Shown here piece by piece: positions 8,577 to 19,600 of a stretch of DNA of 43,833 nucleotides. The notes under the pieces were generated by a model, which made no database searches, had not been told where the DNA came from, and saw nothing but the letters and a program-made list of their open reading frames with translations. Within the stretch, counting starts at the first letter, position 1, and the number at the start of each line of letters is the position of its first letter. This DNA is from an uncultured Eubacteriales bacterium (lineage in GTDB: Bacteria > Bacillota > Clostridia > Lachnospirales > Lachnospiraceae). Location of the stretch: assembly GCA_902797845.1 (NCBI GenBank), contig CADBUJ010000027.1, positions 1 to 43,833 on the forward strand, in the 5' to 3' direction. The translations under genes were made by a program, and so were the position numbers.

Positions 8577-10271
8577 ATGTTAGCGAACAAATATACCAAG
8601 CTGGCCATATTGGGCATTGTGGTGCTCTTTCTTATAGCCGGCACCATGAGTGTGATCGATTACTATGCCAGACCCGGTCTCTGGCTTTCTTCGATCTCGT
8701 TTCTTATCTACTGTACCGGATGTATACTCTTTATCATTTACGCAAGGCATGATTTACCCTACCCCAAAATGAAAAGAGATTATATGGTTCTTACGTCGCT
8801 CCTTCTTGCGTGGCTGATTCTTGATCTCCTGCAGAAGATCGTTTTTGCACCCATCAACGGAACTGCCGGCAGGATCATATGGTATGCATATTATATCCCT
8901 ACGACTCTTATACCGAATGTTCTTATGTTTGCCATGCTGAGGTCAGGCATTTATCCTGTCATGCGGTTCAACAGCTGGTATTACATAACATTCGTCATTT
9001 CCAGTATCCTTTCTGTCCTTGTACTTTTTAATGATTACCATCATCTTGCTTTAAGGATAACAGACATTCCTTCGGAGGATCCCCTTGTACCCGTTTATTC
9101 CTACGGCCCCCTTTACTATGTGATAATGGCATGGGCCTTTTTCATGTTCTTTATGAGCGTTTTTATTATCTATCGCGGAGTAAGGGTAAGAGCTTCCATG
9201 CCTCATACAAAAGTTATGTGGAACGGTTTCTTTCTTCTCGTTATTTATTTTATCTGGTGGGTTACGGGAAAACCTGTACTAAAGTGGTTCGATCACTTTT
9301 TCGGGCTGGTGGAGTTTATGGTCTCCCTTCTTATACTGTCCCTCGAGATAAGTATCAGATTTTGCGTTATAAGGTCGAATTTCAATTATACGGAATTCTT
9401 TGAATATTCGACCATATGCGGCTCTATATACGATTCCACCGGAGTCAGATACAGGACGAAGAATTACATAAGGACCACGAAGGAGCAGCGAAGGAAGGCA
9501 CTTTTAAGACCCGAATATCTGGATGATTCTCACAGGATAGTGGGAAAGCATATTAAAGGCGGCAGACTTTTTTGGGTGGAGGATATTACTCCCGTTAAAG
9601 AACTATCGGAGCAGCTCAAAGAAATGAGGGACGGCCTCCGGCAGGAAAACGATCTCATAAATGCCGAAAACGAGATCAAAAAAAGAAGGAAAACTGCCGA
9701 TGAGCAGAATATGCTTCTTTCTCTTTTATCAAAAAACGTAAATCCCTATATTAAGGCCATAGAATCGATCCTTGATAAAGCGGATATGTTTGACGAGGAA
9801 AAATTCAAGGAAGAGCTTGCTCTTGCGTGTGTATATAAAGTATTCGTCAAAAGATACTGCAACATGATACTGATGTCCCAGGACGACAAGGAACTTAACC
9901 TGTTTGAATTAAGGTCTGCCCTTGCTGAATCCCTGGATTATCTCAGCCTTAACAAAGTTGAGACCCAGCTCCGCTTTGCCGGTAATAAGCATTATGATGC
10001 ACAGGTGATAATTGGAGCATACATGGTATATCAGACAGCGGTGGAAGCCGTTATAGGAAAGATTTATCGGACAGAAGTGGCAGTAAACGAACATGATAGC
10101 GGCTTTAAGATGGATATAGATATTTACGGCCGAAATATACCATGCATAACCGGCGACATCAAAAGACACAGCACCAACATAAATAAGCTCGGAGGAAGTC
10201 TTGAGGTACTGTGCAACCCCGGTCATATAATGGTTTTTATTAATTTCAGGGAGGGTGGAAGCAATGAATGA
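8577..10271 (+). CDS. Eight-helix membrane protein resembling a degenerate histidine kinase
   Basis: 564 residues; ATG at 8577, ribosome binding site AAAGGA inside the end of the preceding gene. Residues about 9-262 hold about eight membrane helices, similar in layout to 7TM-type histidine kinase sensor regions. Residues about 270-345 look like a PAS-type segment (YDSTGVRYR...GRLFWVEDITPVKE), followed by a coiled coil (about 345-385). The last 180 residues sit where dimerisation and ATPase domains would be. However, I find no convincing phospho-acceptor H-box, no N-box (NAxxHA type) and no glycine-rich G-box. It may be a catalytically dead partner that senses and controls the complete kinase encoded next, with which it overlaps by 8 bases. 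Kinase family assignment is tentative. Confidence 0.6.
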   Translation: MLANKYTKLAILGIVVLFLIAGTMSVIDYYARPGLWLSSISFLIYCTGCILFIIYARHDLPYPKMKRDYMVLTSLLLAWLILDLLQKIVFAPINGTAGRIIWYAYYIPTTLIPNVLMFAMLRSGIYPVMRFNSWYYITFVISSILSVLVLFNDYHHLALRITDIPSEDPLVPVYSYGPLYYVIMAWAFFMFFMSVFIIYRGVRVRASMPHTKVMWNGFFLLVIYFIWWVTGKPVLKWFDHFFGLVEFMVSLLILSLEISIRFCVIRSNFNYTEFFEYSTICGSIYDSTGVRYRTKNYIRTTKEQRRKALLRPEYLDDSHRIVGKHIKGGRLFWVEDITPVKELSEQLKEMRDGLRQENDLINAENEIKKRRKTADEQNMLLSLLSKNVNPYIKAIESILDKADMFDEEKFKEELALACVYKVFVKRYCNMILMSQDDKELNLFELRSALAESLDYLSLNKVETQLRFAGNKHYDAQVIIGAYMVYQTAVEAVIGKIYRTEVAVNEHDSGFKMDIDIYGRNIPCITGDIKRHSTNINKLGGSLEVLCNPGHIMVFINFREGGSNE

Positions 10272-11559
10272 TGTTATACATCCGACCCTTTCAACTACGG
10301 GCGCCACGCTGGGTTTTATTGTCTCTTTGACTATAGTGCTCATATCCATAACCATAGTTATCTATGTCCTTATGACATTGATGTTTAAAAATGTGCTGCG
10401 AGTGCTCGGGCCGTTAGCTCTAAATATAATCTATTTTCAGATGGTATATGATGCATGCGGCTATGTATCAAACGGCAGAGAATTAAGAAGTGCCCTGGGA
10501 AGATGGTATGTAACAACGACTCCTACAGCCAGGATAATACTGGCGACTATCCTGTCAATCATTTGTATTCACGCTATTTACTGGATCCTGAAACAAAGAA
10601 GAGAAATAATAAATACCTTTGCCATAGGCGAATCCTTCGATAACCTTCCTATGGGAATTGCCTTCGGAGGAGAAAACGGAGAGGTATACCAGTCAAACAA
10701 GATAATCGAAAGCATATGTGAGGAGTTTACGGGAGAATATCTTCTTAATGCCAACGATTTCTGGAGAGCTGTCCAGAGGCATGCCAGGAGAAATGATGAT
10801 GACATCACCCCGGAAGAGACTCCCGTGATCAAGAGAGAGGATAATACATACTGGCTTTTTACAAGAGAAAAGATAAATATAGGTATCGGAGAAGTATACG
10901 AATATATTGCAAAAGATGTTACAGATGAGCAGAATCTGATCACTGCAAGGAACAGGGGTTTAAATAGGTTAAGAGATATTAATAAAAGACTTCGGGAGTA
11001 TCAGCACAATGTTGATGATACCGTTCGCAGAGAGGAACTTCTTGCTGCAAAAATGCAGGTCCATGATAATATGGGAACTTCTCTGCTTACAGCAAAAATG
11101 TATATCAAGAGTGAGCACAGTCCCGTTAGCGCATCACAGGTAATGCAGAAATGGCGAAATGATCTTCAGCTTCTTTACAGAGAGGGAGAAGATGAACCTG
11201 CAGATGCTCATATTTTAAGACTGCAGGATGCTGCTTCCCATCTCGGCATAAAACTTGAGCTTATGGGAGAGCTGCCGAAAGATTTCGAGACGCTGGATCT
11301 TGTGTATACCGGAATACAGGAATGTATGACAAATGCTTTCCAGCACGCAAAAGCCAGCCAGATGTATGTGGCTATTTCAAAAACAGACGATGAATATGTG
11401 GTAAGCTTTTCCAATAACGGAGAGCCTGTTACCCACCCTGTAAAAGAAGGCGGCGGGCTTACCATATTGCGGAAAAAAGCGGAAAAGATGGGGGCCACCA
11501 TCGAATATCCTGAGGAAAAAAGGTTTAAGATAATAATGCGCATTCCCTTTGTCCGATAG
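10264..11559 (+). CDS. Membrane sensor histidine kinase, NarX/LiaS-like (HisKA_3 type)
   Basis: 431 residues. ATG at 10264 is 8 bases after GGGAGGG; a GTG at 10255 lies inside that site and is rejected. About three membrane helices occupy residues 15-110. A PAS-like segment (about 120-220) ends in DVTDEQN. A coiled coil leads to the phospho-acceptor H267 in QVHDNMG. N357 lies in an intact N-box (CMTNAFQHA), and the C-terminal GGGLTILRKKAEKMG is the ATP-lid glycine box. It should autophosphorylate on H267 and pass phosphate to the NarL-type regulator 87 bases downstream. It overlaps the preceding kinase-like gene by 8 bases, so the two are probably translationally coupled. Signal unknown. Confidence 0.88.
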   Translation: MNDVIHPTLSTTGATLGFIVSLTIVLISITIVIYVLMTLMFKNVLRVLGPLALNIIYFQMVYDACGYVSNGRELRSALGRWYVTTTPTARIILATILSIICIHAIYWILKQRREIINTFAIGESFDNLPMGIAFGGENGEVYQSNKIIESICEEFTGEYLLNANDFWRAVQRHARRNDDDITPEETPVIKREDNTYWLFTREKINIGIGEVYEYIAKDVTDEQNLITARNRGLNRLRDINKRLREYQHNVDDTVRREELLAAKMQVHDNMGTSLLTAKMYIKSEHSPVSASQVMQKWRNDLQLLYREGEDEPADAHILRLQDAASHLGIKLELMGELPKDFETLDLVYTGIQECMTNAFQHAKASQMYVAISKTDDEYVVSFSNNGEPVTHPVKEGGGLTILRKKAEKMGATIEYPEEKRFKIIMRIPFVR

Positions 11560-11646
11560 ATATTTTGTTTTTCAAAAAAGACAATCTGTGTTATCATACA
11601 TATATTACCTGGGTTGGCGTCGTTAACTCATATTGCGGAGGTAATT

Positions 11647-12291
11647 ATGATAAGGGTTTTGATTGTTGAAGATGACCCCATGACAAGGCAGCTTCTGGAG
11701 CTTCTTATATCCCAAAGTGATAAGTACGAAGAGGTTGCCGCTATAGATGATGCTGCTCTGGCCCCAGTGTACTGCCTTAACGGAGATGTGGATCTTATCC
11801 TTATGGATATAAGGACAGCCATGAGAGCCAACGGACTGGATGCGGCGGAGAAGATAAAAGAGAAATATCCTGATATAAAGGTGATCATATGCACCTCCAT
11901 GCCGGAGTATTCCTATCTTGAAAGAGCAAAGAAGATTGGCGTTGACAGCTTCTGGTATAAGGAAGTAATAAAGGAAGACTTCTTTGACCTTATTGACAGG
12001 ACCATGGCAGGGGAGCATATATATCCCGACGATACCCCGGAGCTGATGCTGGGAAAGGCATCCAGTAAAGACTTTACGGACAGGGAGCTGGAAGTCCTTA
12101 AGGAGATAATGAACGGAGCATCCAATCAGGAGATTGCGGAAAAGCTTTATATGTCCGTCAGCACCCTTAAAACTCATCTGCAGCATCTTCAGGAAAAAAC
12201 GGGATACAGGAACAGGACGGAGCTCGCTGTAAGAGCGAGGGAGATAGGGCTTGTAATAAATGATGCCCTGGACGAAGATAATATGGAATAA
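11647..12291 (+). CDS. NarL/FixJ-family response regulator
   Basis: 214 residues from ATG at 11647, behind GCGGAGG at 6 bases; an ATG 33 bases earlier has no ribosome binding site. The receiver domain (1-120) has the acidic pair in VEDDP, the phospho-acceptor D54 (LILMD), a switch Thr/Ser (CTS) and the conserved Lys (FWYKE). The output domain (about 147-212) is a LuxR-type helix-turn-helix (TDRELEVLKEI, NQEIAEKLYMSVSTLKTHL). It probably takes phosphate from the kinase upstream and binds DNA as a dimer. The 87-base gap may contain its own promoter, but I see only weak elements. The pilus operon control region begins immediately after its terminator, which makes that operon the first candidate target; that is inference from position. 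Confidence 0.93.
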   Translation: MIRVLIVEDDPMTRQLLELLISQSDKYEEVAAIDDAALAPVYCLNGDVDLILMDIRTAMRANGLDAAEKIKEKYPDIKVIICTSMPEYSYLERAKKIGVDSFWYKEVIKEDFFDLIDRTMAGEHIYPDDTPELMLGKASSKDFTDRELEVLKEIMNGASNQEIAEKLYMSVSTLKTHLQHLQEKTGYRNRTELAVRAREIGLVINDALDEDNME

Positions 12292-12306
12292 AATGTAATA
12301 AAAAGC

Positions 12307-12345
12307 AAGCACCGCCGGAAAACAGAATCCGGAGGTGCTTTTTTT
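12307..12345 (+). terminator. Terminator of the sensor/regulator cluster
   Basis: AAGCACC-G-CCGG stem pairs with CCGG-A-GGTGCTT (one G-A mismatch, 10-base loop) and runs into seven T residues. It separates the regulator from the pilus operon. Confidence 0.9.
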
Positions 12346-12385
12346 CGTGCATCAAAAGGTATCACAGGCAAAAAATAAAACTTCT

Positions 12386-12485
12386 ATCATACTTTTGGCT
12401 GATATCCGAAAACCCGCAAATAGTACTTCTGGCTGATATTTTTCAAATTTAACAACGATTGTTCAATATCATACTTTTGGACGAT
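12386..12485 (+). repeat. Three direct repeats upstream of the pilus operon
   Basis: Copies at 12386-12405, 12420-12439 and 12468-12485 share the core TACTTTTGG(CT)GATAT with 2-3 differences. Start-to-start distances are 34 and 48 bases. The third copy overlaps the putative -35. Their position between a response regulator gene and a surface operon suggests binding sites, possibly for that regulator. This is inference; the NarL heptamer consensus is not obvious. Confidence 0.65.
12451..12463 (+). promoter_or_regulatory. Palindrome AACAA-CGA-TTGTT, candidate operator
   Basis: Perfect 5-bp arms around a 3-base centre, placed between the second and third direct repeats and just upstream of the candidate -35. 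The symmetry fits a dimeric repressor or activator. The binding protein is unknown. Confidence 0.5.
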
Positions 12486-12505
12486 GGCGGTAGAACTTCT
12501 TAAAT
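12477..12505 (+). promoter_or_regulatory. Possible promoter of the pilus operon
   Basis: TTGGAC (12477-12482) with TTAAAT at a 17-base spacing (12500-12505) or TAAATG at 18. The -10 is poor, as expected if an activator is needed. It would give a leader of about 70 bases ahead of the coiled-coil gene. Confidence 0.4.
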
Positions 12506-12546
12506 GTTATTTTTTTTCTGCCAAAGAGAAAAGTGACTGATCCATT

Positions 12547-12563
12547 ACTGCATATCATGCAGT
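12547..12563 (+). other. Leader hairpin just upstream of the first pilus operon gene
   Basis: ACTGCAT-ATC-ATGCAGT is a perfect 7-bp inverted repeat 8 bases before the AAGGAAG ribosome binding site. It has no T-run, so it is more likely to affect mRNA stability, translation or protein binding than termination. Confidence 0.5.
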
Positions 12564-12581
12564 CTCGCACAAGGAAGAAAG

Positions 12582-13037
12582 ATGACAGATGTAGAACTTA
12601 AAAAACTTAACAGGGCAGAATTGCTGACCATGCTGATGTCTATCACTCAAAGGTGCGACGATCTGGAGGAAGAATTAGAGGTCTGTAAAAAGGAACTGGC
12701 TAAAAAAGACATAGAAATAAACAAAGCCGGCACCCTTGCAGAAGCAGCCGTAAGGATAAACGGAGTTTTCGAGGCGGCAGATCAGGCAGCAGAACAATAT
12801 CTTCAAAATGTAAAGATGCAGTTTGAGAATCAGGAGACCATAACAAGAGAACTGATGGAAGCCACCGAAGCAAGATGCAGAAAGGCTGAGCAAGAGACAA
12901 AAGAAAAATGCGAGGAAATGATCGCAAAAGCAAAGGAAGAGTCTCAGGCATATTGGGATGAGGTATACGAAAGGCTTCAGCAATACTGCCAGACCATGGA
13001 ACCTCTTCAGGCTCTGCTCTCACAGATAAAGAATTAA
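12582..13037 (+). CDS. Coiled-coil protein, first gene of pilus operon
   Basis: 151 residues; ATG at 12582 follows AAGGAAG. The protein is almost entirely alpha-helical with heptad-like Leu/Ala/Glu/Lys patterning: one coiled coil at about 15-50 and another at about 60-135. There is no signal peptide, membrane segment or cysteine pair suggestive of metal binding. It resembles DivIVA- or cell-pole-type scaffolds only in general character, and I do not recognise the family. It is followed after 15 bases by a signal peptidase gene. Its place at the head of the operon suggests a cytosolic factor for localising or regulating pilus export, which is inference. Confidence 0.65.
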   Translation: MTDVELKKLNRAELLTMLMSITQRCDDLEEELEVCKKELAKKDIEINKAGTLAEAAVRINGVFEAADQAAEQYLQNVKMQFENQETITRELMEATEARCRKAEQETKEKCEEMIAKAKEESQAYWDEVYERLQQYCQTMEPLQALLSQIKN

Positions 13038-13052
13038 AAATAATAAAAGCGT

Positions 13053-13646
13053 ATGAGAGATAAAACAGTTGCTCCGGAAAGACATCCCTTTTCGGTTCAG
13101 GAATTACAGGGAGAACTAAAAAGAGAACAGAGGAAGAGGCAATACAGAAGCACTACCATGAAGACCATATACGTTCTCATAGTAGTCTCGGCTCTGGCGA
13201 TCCTGGTGGCAACCCTGTGGATGCCCGTGCTAAGAATATACGGATCTTCCATGACACCTACGCTGAACGAGGGAGATATAGTGGTTTCCCTGAAGAGCGG
13301 AGACCTTAACACAGGAGACATAGTAGCCTTCTATTACGAAAATAAGCTTCTTGTCAAAAGATGCATAGCCGGCCCTACAGACTGGGTGGATATAGACAGA
13401 GAAGGAAATGTATACGTAAACGGAGAGCTGCTGGATGAACCCTACATAGACGAGAAAGCATACGGAGACGTAACCATAGAGTTTCCCTTCCAGGTACCTG
13501 AAGGAAGATACTTCGTCCTGGGAGACCACAGAGAAACATCGGCCGATTCCAGACTGGCCATCATCGGATGTGTATCCGAGGAACAGATAGTAGGAAAGAT
13601 TTCATACAGGGTATTGCCCTTAGGGGACTTTGGCCCGGTCAAATAA
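13053..13646 (+). CDS. lepB: Signal peptidase I, pilus-operon copy
   Basis: 197 residues. An N-terminal cytosolic segment precedes one membrane helix (about 36-60). The catalytic serine is S66 in GSSMTPTL and the general-base lysine is K102 in LLVKR. The box VLGDHRETSADSR is intact, so the enzyme should be an active type I signal peptidase cleaving Sec precursors on the outer membrane face. The ribosome binding site is weak (AATAAAAGC); with a 15-base gap, translation may depend on the upstream gene. Dedicated signal peptidases occur in several Gram-positive pilus loci, where they mature or help assemble pilins. Here the three surface precursors encoded downstream are the likely clients. Confidence 0.93.
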   Translation: MRDKTVAPERHPFSVQELQGELKREQRKRQYRSTTMKTIYVLIVVSALAILVATLWMPVLRIYGSSMTPTLNEGDIVVSLKSGDLNTGDIVAFYYENKLLVKRCIAGPTDWVDIDREGNVYVNGELLDEPYIDEKAYGDVTIEFPFQVPEGRYFVLGDHRETSADSRLAIIGCVSEEQIVGKISYRVLPLGDFGPVK

Positions 13647-13678
13647 AAAGTAACCCGTAGATCAAATGGAGCGAATGC

Positions 13679-16600
13679 ATGAGAAACGACATTGAAAAAC
13701 GTGCAAAGGTCATAACGAAGAAGAAGCTGTTCAATGCCAAATGGAAAAAGGTAGTGACAGCTCTTGCTTGCGTTTCCGTTTTTTGGACCACTTATGCACT
13801 TATATTGCCGGCGATAACGGCCAGTGTCTCTACTTACTGCGGCCAGGAAGAGCACATCCATGACGAGGATTGCTACATGCTTCATTTAACCTGCGGAATG
13901 GAAGAGGGTCAGGACGAAACAAGAAAAACGGACGCCGGACATACTCATACAGATGCATGCTACACACATTATACAGAGCTTACATGCAAACTTGACGAAA
14001 CGGCAAAAGATGCCGGACATACACATGGCAGCAACTGCTATGAAACAGTAACTACCATTAACGAAGCTAATGAAGAAGTCTCCGAGCAGGTGCTGATTTG
14101 CGGGCAGCAGGAAAGAGAAGCAACAGAGGGACATAGCCACAAGGACAGCTGTTATACAACAGTCAAGACCCTTTACTGCGAGGAAACAGAAAGAGAAGCT
14201 TCCTACGAGACCTTAGAGGGAAGCGGACATATCCACAGCGACAGCTGCTACGAGAAGGAGTTTACATGTACGAAGCAGGAGCATAAGCATTCCGAAGAAT
14301 GCTACTCCGACAAAACAGCAGATCTTGAATCTGCAGTTACATGGGAAAAGACTCTCCCCGATCAGGAAGAATATACAGGTGTCTGGGTAGAGGATATGCT
14401 CCTTATCGCCAAGAGTCAGCTTGGCTACAAGGAAAGCACGAAGAATTTCGTATTTGAAGACGGAAGAAGAAAAGGATATACAAGATACGGCGCTCTTAAG
14501 GGAGTTCCCTACGGAGACTGGTGCGCAATGTATATTCAGTTCTGTCTTCATTATGCAGGTGTAGATCCCGAGCTGTTCCCTTCAAATCCCAGCTGCAGAA
14601 GATGGGCGGCAGCAGCGGAAGAAATGGATAACTTCTTTACTCCCGACGAATATGTTCCTAATGTGGGAGATATCATTTTCTTCGATTACGACGGATCAGG
14701 CATTACCAATCATATAGGTATAGTCACAGACCTTATATATGAAGAAACAGAAAACGAAGAGACAGGTGTTAAGGAAGAAGTACTTAAAGAGATAGAGACC
14801 ATAGAAGGAAACTCCTCTGATACAGTAAGATACAACACCTACAAAATAGACGACGAATGTATCTACGGATACACGGTAGTTCCGGAGAAACCGGAAGATT
14901 ACGACGAAACTAGTAAAGAGATCCCTGAAGAAGAGGAAACAGAATCTGCTACAGTTTCTCTTGCCACATATACAGAGACCGGCGTAAGAGTAGAATTCTC
15001 CGCTCCCAGAGAAGCCTTTGCAGAGGATGTAAAAACATCTGAACTGTGGCTTGCAGTAGAAGAGATAAGGGAAAACGACGACAGTTATTCGGCCTATGCA
15101 GGCAAGGCTGAGGAAAAAATGAACTCCGAGTTCGCGGAGATTAACAAGCTCAGGCTTTTCGATATAACTGTAATGGACTCCGATAATAAGGAAGTAAAAT
15201 GGGCAAACGAGTCACTGGCCAGCGTACAGATAATCCTTCCTGACGGAGAGACCATGGGACAGGATGATGACAAAGATATATCCGTTATCCACTTTAACGA
15301 AGACGGAACAGAGATGGATGCGGAGATACTTGACTCCAAGATGGAAGACGAAGTTGTAACTTTTGAAACTCCCTCCTTCTCCGTATTCGGAGTTGCAGAA
15401 ACATCATCCCTTACATCTAAGATAATAACAGCAGAAGGAAAGGCATTTACTGTTACAGTAACATACAGTCAGAATGCTGAGATACCTGAAGGAGCTACAC
15501 TTTCACTTACAGAATATAAGAAAGATACCGAAGAATACGCATCCATCAGGGAACTGCAGGAAAGCAAACTTCAGGCACAGCGTGAAGCATACATAGAAGA
15601 AAATTTACAAAGTACTTTGGAGGAATTCCAGAGCCGTGAAAATATCGAAATAGACGGCATGGAGACAGGAACTCCTGATGAAGCAGCCGTACGCGAGCTG
15701 CTGGGAATGGTCTTCGACGAGCATATGGGTATAAACGACCTGGCTCTGATAGATATCTCCATCCTTGATCCCAACGGGATAAAGGTAGAGCCGGCTGCTC
15801 CTGTGGATGTTCAGATCGTAATGACAGAGCTTCCCGAGGATGTTACACCTTCAGATGTGGCAAGTACCCTTCGTGTCAACCACATTGTGGAACAGGAAAA
15901 CGGCGACCTTGTACCGGAGCTTGTTGCCAATGCGGCCGGAGAAGAGGGAAAAGTAGAGATCGTAATGGATCCTGCTGCCGAAAGTGGCAATGCATCTGCT
16001 GTTGCAGAATTTACCGTAGACGGATTTTCCTTCTATACAATAGGCTGGGATCAGCAGGGTGGTTCTTCCAACCAGCGGTTCACCGTATATTACGGATACG
16101 AAGTCAGAGTTACGGAAAACGGTGTGGCAAAGGATTATTTCCACGAATTCGGAAATCAGATCCAGAGACCCAGTAACGGATATAATGATGCAACCGGAGC
16201 TAATGCAGAGTATCACCTTAACAAAGCGGCGAAGACCGGAAATATGTTAAGCGGTACGGACTTTGCCAACTATAAATATAAACGTGCATATGTCCGTCAT
16301 AGAAACGGTGACATCTATACCTTAACAAGCGGTCCCAATGGTGACGATCCTGTGGTATACGGAACAGGCAACGGCTTCAAGGTCAAGAGATGGGACGGAC
16401 ATGAGATCACTCTTTCCAATGCAGACGAGATATATGTGGTTTACGAAACACCACACAACAACGGTCTTGATTATAATTATGAGGACCGCAATACGGCAAC
16501 CAATACCACAAGAGGCGGAAGTCAGGTAAACCCCAACCCCACAGGGGGAGATGTTGATCTGGGTGAACCTGCTCATACAAAGACCCTTACGGAAAATGTT

Positions 16601-19600
16601 TCCGACAAAACAGATCTCTTTGACAACACATATGAGCTTACTCTGACAGCAACCGGAAATTCCGCGCATAAAGAAAACCATACAAAAGCCGATATTATCA
16701 TCATCTGGGATAAATCTGGTTCTATGAGACAGGCACACGGCAATAACCCTCCGCCCCACGAACCACTGACGGATGCAGCCATAAATCTGGTAAATGAGAT
16801 TACGGCGGCCACGGAGGATTATCCGGAATCTGTAGAATACACTCTTATCAGATATAATCATGAGGCTGATCTGGTTCTGCAGGGAGTAACTGGACAGCGG
16901 ATGATAACTGAACTTAGAGGCATGAAGAGCAATCCCTATTGGCATTACGGTTATGCAACAAACTGGGAGGATGGTCTCGCAAAAGCGGCAGCAATTAACA
17001 CCAGAAAAGATGCTAAGCAATATGTGATATTCATCACAGACGGAAAGCCTTCCCTTCGTAATACAAGAGGTAGCCAATATGCAGAGAATAACTGGCATAT
17101 AAATAATATTACCAGCACCGGCAACGGTCCCTATATGAGGACTGACGAGTGGACCTATGTTAAAAACGGTAATGGCGTTTGGAGCTGGGTAAGCGGAAAG
17201 GCTTCCGGCACCAGCGGCTCCCTCTACGGTGATACGGGAAACCATTCCGATAATGCTCAGGCCAATGTAAATACGGCAATAGATCTGGCGCGATCAATCG
17301 GTGAAGCTAATATGCAGTTCTTCGGCATCGGTATTGCCACTGCCGGAGAGGACATGACCAATCAGATGAACCAGATCATAAGTGCATCGGGCGGCACCGG
17401 AACCATTGCAAAAAACACCGAGGAGATACTTGCGGTATTCGACCCCGTAATTGAGGCGGTAATCAAAGATTACGAATACCAGTTCATGGAGATCAACGAC
17501 AACCTGTCTGCTACCACCGAGACTGTATTAGTAGACACCCCCGGAGACTTTAAATATTACAAATATTTTGGAGCTCTTCCCACTTCCATGCCGGAAGGAT
17601 TCTCAGTCATATCTGAGACAACAGGGGAAAGGGTAGTAGTGGATGCTAGCATGTGGAACAACATGAGGAATAAGGGCAATGCGCCCGGAAACTTCCCAGG
17701 ACGAGACAAGGAATATCTTTTTAATGTCATACTAAATGCAACAGATGAAAACGGAAATTACTACATAGATCAAAGGGAACGGTATCTGCCTTACGGAAAG
17801 GTCTGGGAGGAAATGACCCTGGCAGAGAAAGAACCCTACAAATGGAATGAAGCTCCTGCGGCTGTATATACAGCAAGCACCGGCAAGGTTGAATGGAATC
17901 TTCAGGCCCTGGATGTAGAGAAGGGCATGACATATGCGGTAGCCTTTACCGTATATCCCAATCAGGACGGATGGGACAGAATAACAGATCTTAAGAATCA
18001 CGCCAACGATCCTGATTTCGACTGGAGCAAAGTAAATATTGATTATGTAAAGAATCAAGACGGAAGCGTGGATCTTTTTGAACAGATATATGAGGATGGT
18101 GTTTATAAAGGACACGGCACGAGACCTCTCTTATCTCTGGATGCACAGGGCAATGTTAAGATCGCTTCCAATGACCAGGCAGAGCTGAAGTACAGGCAGA
18201 AAACCACCACTACAGATCAGAGCGGCAGCGGAACACCGCAATACGGTGAAATAAAAACAGCCACTTACAAATCGCCTTATATGTCTGTGGAGCCTTCTTC
18301 AGTAAATCTCAGAAAGATATGGAAGGATACGCTGGTTCCCAGGTGGCCCATTAATGAAGTGGATCTGGAGATCTGGTATGTTTCCAGAGGCAATGGTCGG
18401 CAGGTTATAAAAGACGGGGTAACGATGTATGAAGATGCAGATACCCACGATCTTACAGATAAGACAGAAATAGCTTATGTAGATGACAATAATGTTACAT
18501 GGTACTGGTCATCCAAGTATGAGGAACTGCACCTGAGCGAGACGGATGATTTCGCAGGCTACATCAACATATACGAAGGCGATGAAAGTGTTACCGGTCT
18601 CGGCGCCACTATAATCACGGCTGAATATTTTGATGAACTCAGAAGTTCTTCGGAATCAGGACTGCACATAGACGATGAACATTATCTGATGAACGGCAGC
18701 GAGTTCGTTACCAACAGTAAGGGACATAAGGTTCAGTATTTTGCCTTCTGGGAAACAGAGTCATCTATTGCACCCGGTCTTGTGGCTACGAACATAAAGG
18801 CAGACGGATCGCCTCTTACAGGAGCGGAAGGTCACTTCTACGCATTCCGGGAGGATGATACCAGCCTGAACCAGGGCGAACAGTTTACACAGCATTTTGA
18901 ACTTGATTCCACAGTGATCCGGCCCATGAAGAGAGACGGTATCATGGATGAAAACAGTCAGATGCTGGCCGGAACAAACTCCCGTAAGGGCGAGCTTGCC
19001 ATAACGAAGATGGCACTCACTCAGGACAGACACGAGATAAATCCCGATGTACCGTTCCAGGTAGATATAACTCTTACGGACTCCAGGGGCAATCCTCTGA
19101 TGATGGATTCTGTCGAAGGACAGGATCCGGTCACGGGAGAGGATATCATCAGCCAAAGACCTCGAAATGATATCGAATATGTAGTTTATGACAGCGGCGG
19201 AAATGTAGTGGACATTGATTCCATCACAGGATCGACTCCCGGCTCTTATGAGATAAAGATAACGAAAGAGCAAATCGATGGCGAAGCGGCAACCGCAGAC
19301 TGGCATAAGACAGTTCCGTATGATGCATCATCGCGCAAGCATCACCTGGTATTCAGCAAGCTTTACGCAGACTGGACCATAGTTTTCGTAAACCTGCCCA
19401 GCGGAGCAAAGTGGACAGTTCAGGAGACCTTCAGTGAAAACGCATACTCAAACGGATATGTATTCGAAGGATATACGCTTCCTGAAGGGAAAAGAGGTCA
19501 TGACACATTACATCCTCAGCCTCACTTCCTGTCCGACAGAGTCCATTATTCAGGCGGTACGGTGGACTATGATGAACACGGAAACATTATAGAAACAAAT

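Noticed and set aside
12811..12983. Minus-strand frames opposite the coiled-coil gene
   Set aside because: Leu/Phe-rich shadow frames typical of the antisense of a Lys/Glu-rich coding sequence; no start signals.
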